A program made the translations under genes and the position numbers. From an uncultured Lachnospiraceae bacterium (GTDB lineage: Bacteria; Bacillota; Clostridia; Lachnospirales; Lachnospiraceae): a stretch of DNA of 64,000 nucleotides. Location of the stretch: NCBI GenBank assembly GCA_902763335.1, contig CACWRR010000002.1, positions 86,547-150,546 on the forward strand, in the 5' to 3' direction. Positions 27,311 to 36,376 of this stretch are shown piece after piece. A model generated the notes under the pieces. The model was not told the DNA's origin. It saw nothing but the letters and a program-made list of their open reading frames with translations, and ran no database searches. The first letter of the stretch is position 1, and the number at the start of each line of letters is the position of its first letter.

Positions 27311-27568
27311 ATGATATTAGAATCGGCAGCATCAGAATTAAATCTTCCAAAGGATGTTTTACTGGGTGCATCACTTATGCATTTGACAGGACATTATGAG
27401 GCTGTTATTGAAAATTACAAAAATATTGTGGAATATAATAATAGTGTGTTAATCGTAAATACTAAAACCGGAAGGATTAAAATTTCAGGTGAAAACCTGC
27501 AAATAGAGTACTTTACCGGAGATGATATGAAAGTAGTAGGGCTTATTAAAGAAATAACCATTATATAA
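27311..27568 (+). CDS. yqfC: sporulation protein YqfC
   Basis: The 85-residue product has the YabP/YqfC fold pattern: LNLPKDVLLGASLMHLTGHYEAVIENYKNIVEYN, then ILVNTKTGRIKISGENLQI and a short tail. In Bacillus YqfC is made in the mother cell under SigE. I place the start at the ATG after GGTGG (12-nt gap); an ATG 21 nt upstream lacks a ribosome binding site and would sit at the predicted transcription start. yqfD follows with its coding potential starting right after the stop. Confidence 0.88.
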   Translation: MILESAASELNLPKDVLLGASLMHLTGHYEAVIENYKNIVEYNNSVLIVNTKTGRIKISGENLQIEYFTGDDMKVVGLIKEITII

Positions 27569-27587
27569 GGGGGGATGTGAAACGAAC

Positions 27588-28832
27588 ATTTTATTAAGAT
27601 ATATAAAAGGATATCTTATAGTTCGGATAAGCGGGATTAATAAAGAACGTTTCCTTAATTTGTGCAGAAATCATAAATTTGAAATATGGAATGTAAAACA
27701 GACAGACAATAATGAATATTTGTTTTACATAGATATTGAAGATTTCAGGCTGTTAAAGGATATAAGGAGAAAGACATCATGTAAGATAAAAATTTTAAAT
27801 AAGTCCGGGTTGCCGTTTTTTATATATAAGTATAAAACCAGAGTACTGTTTGTAGTCGGTGTTATTTTATTCTTTCTTATTTCAAATATTATGTCACGAT
27901 ATATATGGAATATTTCGCTGGACGGAAATTACAGTTATACCAGTGAAAAAATTATAAATATGCTTGAAAAAAACGGAATAAAACATGGCATAAATAAAAA
28001 TAAAATTGTGGGAAGTGAAATAGAAACACTCATAAGAAATACATATCCTGATATCACATGGGTTTCGGTTGAACTTAAAGGGACCCGGCTTATAGTTCAT
28101 ATAAAGGAGAATTTTGACCGGACGATAGTCGAAAAGGAGGATAAACCGTACAATCTGCTTGCGGGTAAAGAGGCGGTTATTACAGGCATTGTAACCAGAA
28201 ATGGGACACCTAAAGTGAAAACGGGTGATAAAGTAATGCCGGATACTGAACTTGTGTCGGGAATGCTTGAAATAATCGGTGACGATGGAAGTGTAGTGTC
28301 AAGAAAATATGTGTTATCAGATGCGGATGTATTTGGAAATGTTGTATATGATTATTCGGATAAATTTCCATTAATCCATGAAATAAAGCAATATACCGGA
28401 AAATATAAAAGGGCATTATCAATAGAGGTATGTACAGCCGGAATAAATCTGATTGGCTTACCTGTTAAATATGATTCATTCGATATTGTTTCTGACACAT
28501 CGCAGTTATGTATTTTTGATAATTTTTATTTGCCGGCGTATCTGGTGAAATATAAATATAATGAGTATATTACTTTGAAAGAAAAATATACAAAAAAAGA
28601 GGCTGAAGAGGTAGCAAACGAAAAAATATCTCGTTTTTTAAAAGATTTGGAAGAAAAGGGTATTCAAATTATACAAAATAATGTTAAAATAGAAGTTAAT
28701 GAAAACGACTGTTGTTCATCCGGGAACATTGTTGGAAATGAAAGGCTCGGAAAAATACAGTACATTACTGAGGATATGAAAAATCAAAATGACATAGAAG
28801 AAGGGACTGATATAGCAGATGAGCGTGATTGA
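27588..28832 (+). CDS. yqfD: sporulation protein YqfD (start codon not canonical)
   Basis: Membrane-anchored stage IV sporulation protein. The frame reads ILLRYIKGYLIVRISG and on into RFLNLCRNHKFEIWNV, the conserved YqfD start, then a soluble piece, one transmembrane helix (VLFVVGVILFFLISNIM), a FtsQ/POTRA-like domain (NISLDGNYSYTSEKI) and the long extracytoplasmic region. No ATG, GTG or TTG precedes the conserved N-terminus in this frame after the yqfC stop; the first TTG would delete 24 conserved residues. I use ATT at 27588 provisionally. A GTG at 27577 with GGGGGG just before it would read into this frame if the four-T run at 27589-27592 had one more T. The 3' end overlaps phoH by 14 nt. 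Confidence 0.8.
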   Translation: MLLRYIKGYLIVRISGINKERFLNLCRNHKFEIWNVKQTDNNEYLFYIDIEDFRLLKDIRRKTSCKIKILNKSGLPFFIYKYKTRVLFVVGVILFFLISNIMSRYIWNISLDGNYSYTSEKIINMLEKNGIKHGINKNKIVGSEIETLIRNTYPDITWVSVELKGTRLIVHIKENFDRTIVEKEDKPYNLLAGKEAVITGIVTRNGTPKVKTGDKVMPDTELVSGMLEIIGDDGSVVSRKYVLSDADVFGNVVYDYSDKFPLIHEIKQYTGKYKRALSIEVCTAGINLIGLPVKYDSFDIVSDTSQLCIFDNFYLPAYLVKYKYNEYITLKEKYTKKEAEEVANEKISRFLKDLEEKGIQIIQNNVKIEVNENDCCSSGNIVGNERLGKIQYITEDMKNQNDIEEGTDIADERD

Positions 28833-29784
28833 GAGTATAATGGATATTCCGGCAGGACATGAGCAGAATGTATTTGGACAATTTGATTCGCACCTGAAAA
28901 AAATTGAAAAAACACTTCATGTTACGGTTATTGCAAGAAATTCAGAATTAAAAATAATAGGAAATGAAGTAAGTGCAAAAAGGGCTAAGGATGTATTTAA
29001 TGAACTTATTGAATTGTCAAAAAGAGGTAACGCTATTTCAGAGCAGGATGTAAACTATGCCCTCAGTCTTTCGATGGAAGGAATGACGGAGACAATGTCA
29101 GCTCTTGATGATGAGATAATATGCCGGACCATAAGCGGAAAGCCGGTAAAACCTAAAACTCATGGACAGAAGAAATATATAGATGAGATTCGTGATAAAA
29201 TGATAGTGTTTGGTATCGGACCGGCAGGTACGGGAAAAACATATCTTGCGATGGCAATGGCTATAACGGCTTTTAAAAATAACGAAGTAAATCGTATTAT
29301 TCTTACACGTCCGGCTATAGAGGCCGGCGAAAATCTGGGATTTCTTCCCGGAGATTTGCAGAGTAAAGTTGACCCGTATCTGCGGCCGCTTTATGATGCG
29401 TTGTATCAGATAATGGGAGCTGAAAGTTATTTAAGTAACTCAGAAAAAGGACTTATAGAAGTTGCACCTTTAGCATACATGCGTGGACGAACCCTTGATA
29501 ATGCGTATATTATACTTGATGAAGCACAGAACACTACTCCGGCGCAGATGAAAATGTTTTTGACACGTATCGGATTTGGCTCAAAAGTTATAATAACCGG
29601 AGACTTAACACAGAAAGATTTACCGGGAAATGCAGTGTCAGGACTTGATACAGCAATAAAGGTTTTAAAAAATATAGATGAGGTAGCATTTGTACAGCTG
29701 ACGAGTCAGGACGTTGTCCGTCACCCTCTTGTACAGAAAATAGTAAAAGCTTATGAAGAATATGAGAAAAAACGCAAAAATTAA
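28819..29784 (+). CDS. phoH: PhoH-family ATPase
   Basis: The 321-residue product has an N-terminal KH-like region (VTVIARNSELKIIGNE) and a RecA/SF1-like ATPase core with Walker A GPAGTGKTY, ILTRPAIEAGENLGFLPGDL, Walker B IILDEAQNT and the ITGDLTQKDLP motif. This is standard PhoH length and layout. The role is likely in RNA metabolism, but the substrate is not settled. It is embedded in the conserved yqfC-yqfD-phoH-HD-ybeY-cdd order and overlaps both neighbours, which suggests coupled translation. Confidence 0.95.
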   Translation: MSVIESIMDIPAGHEQNVFGQFDSHLKKIEKTLHVTVIARNSELKIIGNEVSAKRAKDVFNELIELSKRGNAISEQDVNYALSLSMEGMTETMSALDDEIICRTISGKPVKPKTHGQKKYIDEIRDKMIVFGIGPAGTGKTYLAMAMAITAFKNNEVNRIILTRPAIEAGENLGFLPGDLQSKVDPYLRPLYDALYQIMGAESYLSNSEKGLIEVAPLAYMRGRTLDNAYIILDEAQNTTPAQMKMFLTRIGFGSKVIITGDLTQKDLPGNAVSGLDTAIKVLKNIDEVAFVQLTSQDVVRHPLVQKIVKAYEEYEKKRKN

Positions 29785-30931
29785 ATATATTATATTATTC
29801 ACAGCTTTTGTGTACACTGTGGTTTTTTCACAATACTTTATAAACAGGCAGCCGTTGTTTGAATATGAAAAGCAATCGGTTGTTGCACTTGTTGCATTTT
29901 CGGCACTGTTTTTTCTTATGTGTATGTTAAAATATTCTCCATCCCAAAGCGGCTGGGGAATATTTTTGGTGCTATACTGTCTGTTTATTGGATTGCAGCT
30001 GGTGTTTATAAATATGCAGCCGGCATATGTTCCATTGTTTTTACCGGCAGTTATTATAGCACTGATGTATAGACCGTATTGCGGTATGGCATTTCATCTC
30101 ATGTATTGTATATTGTATTTTTATATAAGTAATCAGACTGATTTAAAGATGATTGTGTACTGGATACTTACAGGTATAATATTTTGTTTTGTAACAGAAT
30201 TTATGACAGATTTAAACGGAATGATAAACAGCGGGCTTATATATATAATTACTTATGCCATAATAACAATTTTAAGATTGCGTTATGAAGATAATAAAAT
30301 TGATTATTTTATGATGCTTCCGGGTTTGTTACAAATATTTGTAACAATAATGATATGTTTTCTTGTAATTGTGGGAAAGAAATTTATTGATATAAGAAAG
30401 AAGCCTTCAAAAAGTAAGTATGTAAATTATTGTAATGAAGATTTTAAACCTATAGCTGAAATGCGTGATACGTCATTAAGGGTGTTTTACCATTCTCTTG
30501 AGGTTGCAGACTTATCGGCTGCTGCCGCATCTGCGATAAATGCTGATGCGATGCTGGCAAGAGCGGGGGCAATGTATCATGACATAGGAAAGACTATGAG
30601 CAGCAATTATGTAAAAGCAGGAGTTTTAGTTGCAAAAGAATATAATCTTCCAAAGGAAATAATAGACATAATAGAAGAACACAATGGTAAGATAAGAAAG
30701 CCGGCATCTAAAGAGGCGGCTATAGTATATCTTGCAGATACACTTGCATCAACCAGAGATTATATGATGAAGACAGGCAATCAGAAAATGGATGAAAAGA
30801 AGATTATAGATAATATTATGATGCTCAGACTTGACAGTGAAATGTTAGATGAATCAGGACTTACACTTTCGGATTTCAGGGAAATAAAGAAAACTTTTAT
30901 AGAAATAATGTGCGGAAATGAACGAAAATAA
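29753..30931 (+). CDS. compact 7TM-HD domain protein (PgpH/YqfF-type, shortened)
   Basis: Occupies the place of yqfF/pgpH, the membrane c-di-AMP phosphodiesterase. The 392-residue product has about seven membrane helices (residues 10-215) followed by an HD domain (about 240-370) with VFYHSLEVADLSAAAA, the signature YHDIGK (His276-Asp277) and IIEEHNGK. It lacks the roughly 250-residue extracytoplasmic 7TMR-HDED domain of PgpH (family length about 700). The loop between HDIGK and VKAGVLVA is also missing, and the position of the metal His in the family's SHVKDG is Tyr. Activity on c-di-AMP is therefore uncertain. Two ATGs three codons apart could start it, both inside phoH. Confidence 0.8.
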   Translation: MKNMRKNAKIKYIILFTAFVYTVVFSQYFINRQPLFEYEKQSVVALVAFSALFFLMCMLKYSPSQSGWGIFLVLYCLFIGLQLVFINMQPAYVPLFLPAVIIALMYRPYCGMAFHLMYCILYFYISNQTDLKMIVYWILTGIIFCFVTEFMTDLNGMINSGLIYIITYAIITILRLRYEDNKIDYFMMLPGLLQIFVTIMICFLVIVGKKFIDIRKKPSKSKYVNYCNEDFKPIAEMRDTSLRVFYHSLEVADLSAAAASAINADAMLARAGAMYHDIGKTMSSNYVKAGVLVAKEYNLPKEIIDIIEEHNGKIRKPASKEAAIVYLADTLASTRDYMMKTGNQKMDEKKIIDNIMMLRLDSEMLDESGLTLSDFREIKKTFIEIMCGNERK

Positions 30932-30965
30932 CGCAAATTATCTGTGGAATGGAGAATGAGAATAA

Positions 30966-31463
30966 ATGAGTTTAGTGATTGAAAATGAAGTAGATGTAAA
31001 ATTTGATTTTGATTATGAAAAATTAATAATGGATGTTGTTAATTATGCTCTTGATTATATAAAGTGTCCGTATGAAAGTGAAGTAAATGTGACATTGACA
31101 AATAATGAGGAGATACATAAAATAAACAAAGAATTCAGGGAGATAGACAGACCTACCGATGTACTGTCATTTCCGATGATTCAGTATGAAACACCGGGAG
31201 ATTTTGATATTGTAGAATCCTGTGAAGATTTATATTTCAATCCGGATAGCGGAGAAATGATTTTGGGAGACATTATTATCTCGACAGATAAGGTGTTTTC
31301 ACAGGCAGAAGAATATGGACATTCCCCTAAAAGGGAACTGGCATTTTTAGTGGCACACAGTATGCTGCACCTTTTTGGGTTTGACCATATAGATGATGAA
31401 GAGAGAAAAGATATGGAAAAACGCCAGAATGAAATACTTGATGCACTTGGAATATACAGGTAA
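30966..31463 (+). CDS. ybeY: endoribonuclease YbeY
   Basis: Single-strand RNase for rRNA maturation and ribosome quality control. The 165-residue product has the zinc triad HSMLHLFGFDH (His-X3-His-X5-His) and NKEFREIDRPTDVLSFP. The usual HGxLHLxGYDH is varied at Gly (Ser) and Tyr (Phe), but all three His remain. GGAG lies 12 nt before the ATG with a second, in-phase-looking ATG upstream that is out of frame. It follows the HD gene as in other Firmicutes; dgkA, which often sits between ybeY and cdd, is absent. Confidence 0.95.
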   Translation: MSLVIENEVDVKFDFDYEKLIMDVVNYALDYIKCPYESEVNVTLTNNEEIHKINKEFREIDRPTDVLSFPMIQYETPGDFDIVESCEDLYFNPDSGEMILGDIIISTDKVFSQAEEYGHSPKRELAFLVAHSMLHLFGFDHIDDEERKDMEKRQNEILDALGIYR

Positions 31464-31487
31464 AGCATCTGCGAAATGGAGAACAGA

Positions 31488-31880
31488 ATGAATTATATAA
31501 AGTTTATTAATATGGCATATGATGCAACTAAATTTTCATATGCACCATATTCAAAATTTAAAGTCGGGGCAGTTGTAGTGACAGAGGATGAAAAACTATA
31601 CACCGGATGCAATGTTGAAAATTCATCATACGGTGCAACTGTATGTGCTGAGAGAACTGCTGCGCTTAAGGCAATATCAGAGGGATATACTAAGTTCAAA
31701 GCTATAGTAATAGTTTCTGAATCAAAAAAATTCACATATCCATGTGGGATTTGCAGACAGTTTCTATCTGAATTTATGTCAGATGATGCAGAGATTATTT
31801 TACACTGCTACGATAATGATGAAAACCAGATGAAAATATATAAATTTTCGGAATTGCTGCCTGAGGCATTTAAACTTTAA
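31488..31880 (+). CDS. cdd: cytidine deaminase
   Basis: Zinc-dependent deamination of (deoxy)cytidine in pyrimidine salvage. The 130-residue tetrameric type has YAPYSKFKVGAVV, the proton-shuttle Glu in CAERTAAL (Cys replaces the His ligand, as usual for this type) and PCGICRQFLSEF. Normal length. The start follows GGAG by 8 nt; an in-frame ATG in the Shine-Dalgarno core lies four codons upstream. It ends the yqfC-cdd block. Confidence 0.95.
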   Translation: MNYIKFINMAYDATKFSYAPYSKFKVGAVVVTEDEKLYTGCNVENSSYGATVCAERTAALKAISEGYTKFKAIVIVSESKKFTYPCGICRQFLSEFMSDDAEIILHCYDNDENQMKIYKFSELLPEAFKL

Positions 31881-31886
31881 TTTTTT

Positions 31887-31916
31887 GTATAAACATGTAA
31901 AATATGGCAGATACTT
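31887..31916 (+). promoter_or_regulatory. possible forespore (SigF/SigG-like) promoter
   Basis: GTATA (31887-31891), 18 bases, GATACTT (31910-31916) partly matches the SigG pattern. This fits the bofC-like gene that follows, but two -10 positions deviate. Confidence 0.3.
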
Positions 31917-31949
31917 AGATTATATAAGTTAATTTAAGGAGGAAGCCAT

Positions 31950-32570
31950 ATGAAGAAGGCTGCGTATGTAATAACTTTTGTTGCTTTATCATTGATATTT
32001 GTAATGGCTTATTATTGTTGTTATTTTTATGCTACTAATAATATGAAATCAAATCAGGTAAAAACTATTTATGATGAGATGGAAGAAAATCCGGTGCTTG
32101 ATAACAGTTATACTGATGCCGGAAAGTCAGAGGAGGATATTATAAATGATAAGACAAGATATGTACTTGAAATATATGATGTAAATACCGAAACGGTAAC
32201 CACTGAGGAGAGAAGCATACCTATTGAATTTCTGGGACTTGACCGTGAGGGCATGATTGAATATATATCAGAACATTCTAAAGATAATGTTGACGAAAAC
32301 GTTACAAATGTACAACTTGTATCATTTTCAAGCACATGTATTGTTATTAGGAAATCCATAGATAATCAGAAAAAATCTGATTATAATTATTGGATTATAG
32401 ATGAATCAGGAATAATAAAAGTATATAAATCTGATAAAAAAGAACTGTATCTTGATACCGGTATAGAAAGTGCCGGACTTGAAAAAGAGGACCGAAAGAA
32501 ACTTCGTTCAGGATTTTATATAGAAGATATTAAAGCGTTATATAACTATCTTGAAACTATTACAAGCTGA
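31950..32570 (+). CDS. membrane-anchored protein with BofC C-terminal-like domain
   Basis: The 206-residue product has an N-terminal membrane anchor (about 5-27, Tyr/Cys-rich) and an outer region whose EERSIPIEFLGLDREGMIEYI and WIIDESGIIKVYKSDKKELYLDTGI ... KLRSGFYIEDIKALYNYLE resemble BofC, the intermembrane-space inhibitor of sigma-K processing in Bacillus. The match is to the C-terminal domain pattern recalled from memory, not to a search. A gap of 69 nt from cdd and an AAGGAGG ribosome binding site suggest its own control. It could also be an unrelated small anchored protein. Confidence 0.6.
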   Translation: MKKAAYVITFVALSLIFVMAYYCCYFYATNNMKSNQVKTIYDEMEENPVLDNSYTDAGKSEEDIINDKTRYVLEIYDVNTETVTTEERSIPIEFLGLDREGMIEYISEHSKDNVDENVTNVQLVSFSSTCIVIRKSIDNQKKSDYNYWIIDESGIIKVYKSDKKELYLDTGIESAGLEKEDRKKLRSGFYIEDIKALYNYLETITS

Positions 32571-32603
32571 GTTTCTAATGGGTTATTTAGAAATGAGGAA
32601 TTT

Positions 32604-33824
32604 ATGATTAACGATGTGATAATAATAGGCGGTGGTGCATCAGGAATGATGGCGGCAATAACTGCTGCTTCAAGAAATAAAAAAGTAACCATTATTGAAC
32701 ACTGTGAAAAAACCGGGAAAAAGATTTTGATGACCGGAAACGGCAAATGTAATTATTCAAACACTTTACAAAATGTTGATTGTTATAGAAGTTCTGATGA
32801 CAGCTTTGTGAATTCGGTATTGGAGAAATTTCCGCAAAAAGATGTGACGGATTTTTTTTTAAGAAATGGAATTGCGACTAAAAACAGAAACGGTTATCTT
32901 TATCCGCGTTCAGGACAGGCGGCTGTTATAAGCGAATTTCTAAGAGAAAAATGTGAGCATGCAGGTGTGAATATAATATGTGGACTAGAGTGTAAAAGTA
33001 TAAAATGTGTAAACGGCATATTTAGCGTAAAATGCAGATATATGGAAAATGGAGAAAAATGTGTAATGTCTGCCCGTTCCGTAATCGTAAGTACCGGTGG
33101 AATGACATATCAGAAATCCGGTTCTGATGGAAGCGGATACAGGATACTCAGTGAATTGGGTCATCATATTATAAAGCCGCTTCCGGCATTAACACCTTTG
33201 CACTGTAAGGAAAAGTTTTTTAAAGCGCTTAAGGGTGTACGATGTGATGCCAAAGTAAGTTTATATATAGACAATAAATTTACCGCATCTGACACAGGAG
33301 AACTTCAGCTTACGGATTATGGAGTCTCAGGTATTCCTGTATTTCAGATAAGCCGGTATGCGTCAAGAGCTTTAGATGAAGGCAGAAAAGTTACCGTAGA
33401 TATTGATTTTGTACCGGAATATGATGAAAATACTGTAGGAGACATTTTATTAAGTGACAATGATTTAAGTATTTCCCAGACACTTAACGGCATTGTAAAT
33501 AAGAAAATTTCTCAGGTTATATTAAAAATTACAGGTATATCTGAAAATATGGTTTCAAAAAAAATCAGTACAAATGATGTCCGTAAAATAGTAAGACATT
33601 TAAAATCAACAAAGGTAACCGTCACAAAAACAGGCGGATTTGAACAGGCACAGGTATGCTGTGGAGGTGTAAGTACAGACGAGATAGACAGTGGCACTAT
33701 GCAGTCAAAGCTGATAGACAATTTATTTATAACAGGTGAAGTTATGGACGTAGACGGTATATGCGGAGGATACAATCTTCAATGGGCATGGTCTACAGGT
33801 TATATAGCAGGCAGCAATTGTTAA
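32604..33824 (+). CDS. HI0933/YhiN-family flavoprotein (BaiN-like)
   Basis: The 406-residue product begins with the FAD Rossmann motif VIIIGGGASGMMAAI, then KTGKKILMTGNGKCNYSN and later VSTGGMTYQKSGSDGSGY, and ends in VCCGGVSTDEID ... GEVMDVDGICGGYNLQWAWSTGY. These are hallmarks of the HI0933 family. BaiN of bile-acid 7-dehydroxylating clostridia belongs to the same family, but without other bai genes no bile role should be inferred. It is followed at 22 nt by another FAD enzyme. AGAAATGAGGAA precedes the ATG. Confidence 0.9.
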   Translation: MINDVIIIGGGASGMMAAITAASRNKKVTIIEHCEKTGKKILMTGNGKCNYSNTLQNVDCYRSSDDSFVNSVLEKFPQKDVTDFFLRNGIATKNRNGYLYPRSGQAAVISEFLREKCEHAGVNIICGLECKSIKCVNGIFSVKCRYMENGEKCVMSARSVIVSTGGMTYQKSGSDGSGYRILSELGHHIIKPLPALTPLHCKEKFFKALKGVRCDAKVSLYIDNKFTASDTGELQLTDYGVSGIPVFQISRYASRALDEGRKVTVDIDFVPEYDENTVGDILLSDNDLSISQTLNGIVNKKISQVILKITGISENMVSKKISTNDVRKIVRHLKSTKVTVTKTGGFEQAQVCCGGVSTDEIDSGTMQSKLIDNLFITGEVMDVDGICGGYNLQWAWSTGYIAGSNC

Positions 33825-33845
33825 ACATAAAGGAAAGTGAAGACA

Positions 33846-35438
33846 ATGATAAGAATAAATCAGATAAAGCTATCACCGGACCATTCAGGTGAAGATTTGA
33901 TAAAGGCAATTACAAAGGCTTTACATATAAAAAGCTCTCAGATTTTGGAATATAAAATCGCAAAAAAATCAATAGATGCAAGAAAAGGCACCATTTCATT
34001 CTGCTATGCCGTGGATGTAAAAGTCGCAGAAGAAAAGAAGATAATTTCGAAAGTCAACAATAAAAATATTATGTCAACAAGCGTAGTGGAATATATTCCT
34101 GCTATCACGGGAACACAGGATGAAAAGTTGTCACCGGTAGTTGTAGGAAGTGGTCCTGCCGGATTTTTCTGCACATATCTGCTTGCAATGTACGGATACC
34201 GTCCGGTAATGATAGAACGGGGCGAAGATGTTGACAGCAGAACCGAGGCCGTAGAAAAGTTTTGGGAAACGGGAATACTTGACACTCATTCAAATGTGCA
34301 GTTTGGTGAAGGCGGTGCCGGCACATTTTCAGACGGTAAGCTTAATACACTTGTAAAAGACAAGTACGGACGGAACAGATTTGTATTAGAGACTTTTGTT
34401 AAGTTTGGCGCACCGGAAGATATTTTATATATTAATAAACCGCATATTGGTACGGATATATTAAGAAATGTTGTCAAAAACATGAGAATTGAGATTGAAA
34501 GACTTGGGGGCACGGTAAGATTTAATACATGTCTTACAGACATTCAGATAAAAAATAATAAAGTGTGTTCAATAACTGTAAATGAAAATGAAAAAATAGA
34601 ATGTGATACCCTTATTCTTGCCCTTGGTCACAGTTCAAGAGATACATTTAAAATGCTTGATAAAAAGCAGCTTATCATGGAACCTAAAGCTTTTGCAGTA
34701 GGTGTGAGGGTTCAGCATCCGCAGGAAATGATAAATATGTCACAGTATAAAACTATGGAGTACGAGGAATATCTTCCGGCGGCTGAATATAAACTGACGG
34801 CTAATCTTAAGTCCGGAAGAGGAGTGTATTCATTTTGCATGTGTCCGGGAGGTTATGTTGTTAATTCTTCATCTGAAAATAAAATGACAGCAATAAACGG
34901 AATGAGTTACAGTAAGCGTGATGGAGAAAATGCAAACAGTGCAATAATTGTCACTGTCACACCTTCGGATTTTGGTGGAGACGGCCCGCTTGCCGGCATA
35001 GAATTTCAAAGAAAGCTTGAAAGTGCAGCCTATACGGCAGGAAACGGAGCTGTACCGGTACAGCTGTTAAAGGATTTTAAGGATTCAAAGGCTACAAAAG
35101 CATTTGGAGAGGTGAATCCACAGATAAAAGGAAATTATGAGTTTGCAAATTTAAGAGAAGTATTTCCTGAATATATTTCGGAATCGCTGATATCAGGAAT
35201 GGATGTGTTTGCGGGAAAAATAAAGAACTTTAACAGGGATGATACCATTTTAGCGGGAGTTGAGAGCAGAACATCCTCACCGTTAAGAATCGTCAGAAAT
35301 GATGTTCTCGAAAGTAATGTATCAGGAATATATCCATGCGGTGAAGGCGCGGGTTATGCCGGAGGTATAACTTCCGCAGCAATGGATGGCATAAAAGTTT
35401 TTGATGCAATTTCGGCAAAAATAAGACCATTTTTATAA
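33846..35438 (+). CDS. FAD-dependent dehydrogenase of the COG2509 type
   Basis: The 530-residue product has an N-terminal roughly 90-residue appended domain, then VVVGSGPAGFFCTYLLAMYGYRPVMIERG (FAD-binding), NVQFGEGGAGTFSDGKLNTL and PCGEGAGYAGGITSAAMDGIK (C-terminal FAD motif). This is the uncharacterised dehydrogenase family that is widespread in Firmicutes. The substrate is unknown. I start at the ATG after AAAGGA (11 nt). Adjacent to the YhiN-type flavoprotein and followed by proB; a small operon is likely. Confidence 0.88.
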   Translation: MIRINQIKLSPDHSGEDLIKAITKALHIKSSQILEYKIAKKSIDARKGTISFCYAVDVKVAEEKKIISKVNNKNIMSTSVVEYIPAITGTQDEKLSPVVVGSGPAGFFCTYLLAMYGYRPVMIERGEDVDSRTEAVEKFWETGILDTHSNVQFGEGGAGTFSDGKLNTLVKDKYGRNRFVLETFVKFGAPEDILYINKPHIGTDILRNVVKNMRIEIERLGGTVRFNTCLTDIQIKNNKVCSITVNENEKIECDTLILALGHSSRDTFKMLDKKQLIMEPKAFAVGVRVQHPQEMINMSQYKTMEYEEYLPAAEYKLTANLKSGRGVYSFCMCPGGYVVNSSSENKMTAINGMSYSKRDGENANSAIIVTVTPSDFGGDGPLAGIEFQRKLESAAYTAGNGAVPVQLLKDFKDSKATKAFGEVNPQIKGNYEFANLREVFPEYISESLISGMDVFAGKIKNFNRDDTILAGVESRTSSPLRIVRNDVLESNVSGIYPCGEGAGYAGGITSAAMDGIKVFDAISAKIRPFL

Positions 35439-35516
35439 AAAAACGTGACTTGCGTACAAATTTGTAGTAATATGAAATGAGTTTATGGAAAAGAGGCACT
35501 TGAAATGGAGAGTTAT

Positions 35517-36359
35517 ATGAATAGCAGAGAAATATTAAAGGATAAAAAGAGAATAGTAATAAAGATTGGTTCATCTTCCCTTACACATTCTTCTACCGGA
35601 AAAATTAATCTTACAAAGCTAGAAAAGCTGGTGAGAATTTTAACGGATTTGAAAAACAGCGGTAAAGAAGTGATACTTGTCTCATCAGGTGCCATAGCTG
35701 TAGGACGTAATAAAACACATATTACTGATTTTGAGAATACTACTCTTGCTGAAAAGCAGGCATTTGCAGCCATAGGTCAGGCACAGCTTATGATGATATA
35801 TCAGAAATTATTTGCAGAATACGGACAGACGGCAGCACAGGTTTTGATGACTAAATTTACTATTATGAATAATCTGAGCCGTAAAAATGCAGAAAATACA
35901 TTTGAGGAGTTATTAAAGCTCGGTGCAATTCCAATAGTTAATGAAAATGATACTGTTTCAACATACGAAATAGAGTTTGGAGATAATGACAGACTTTCAG
36001 CCATGGTTTCCGCAGTGGTAGGTGCAGACCTGCTTATTTTGTTGTCGGATATTGATGGATTATATACAGACGATCCAAACAGTAATCCTGATGCTGAATT
36101 TATAGATATTGTTCCTGAGATTACAGATGAATTTCTGAATATGGGAAAGGCCACTTCGGGAAGTAATGTGGGAACAGGCGGCATGAGTGCGAAACTTGCA
36201 GCAGCAAAGATTGCCACAGAGTCAGGTGCAGATATGGTTATATCAAACGGTAATGATCTGATGAATATATATAGGATAATTAATGGTGAGAATTGCGGAA
36301 CACTTTTCTTATCCCATAAAAATGAAAATTTCTATCTCATGGATTACATAGAGGAGTGA
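35517..36359 (+). CDS. proB: glutamate 5-kinase
   Basis: Phosphorylates glutamate at the start of proline synthesis. The 280-residue product has the amino-acid-kinase core: VIKIGSSSLTH, VSSGAIAVGR, PIVNENDTVST, LLSDIDGLYT and GTGGMSAKLAAAKIA. It lacks the C-terminal PUA domain of the 370-residue enzymes, a known short form. GGAG precedes the ATG; an in-frame ATG lies four codons upstream in the ribosome binding site. The partner proA is about 2.9 kb downstream on the same strand with four genes between. Confidence 0.95.
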   Translation: MNSREILKDKKRIVIKIGSSSLTHSSTGKINLTKLEKLVRILTDLKNSGKEVILVSSGAIAVGRNKTHITDFENTTLAEKQAFAAIGQAQLMMIYQKLFAEYGQTAAQVLMTKFTIMNNLSRKNAENTFEELLKLGAIPIVNENDTVSTYEIEFGDNDRLSAMVSAVVGADLLILLSDIDGLYTDDPNSNPDAEFIDIVPEITDEFLNMGKATSGSNVGTGGMSAKLAAAKIATESGADMVISNGNDLMNIYRIINGENCGTLFLSHKNENFYLMDYIEE

Positions 36360-36376
36360 TTGGAGACCAACTGCTT

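Noticed and set aside
32604..33824. Bile-acid 7-dehydroxylation gene baiN
   Set aside because: Only family membership supports it; no other bai genes are nearby and the family is widespread.
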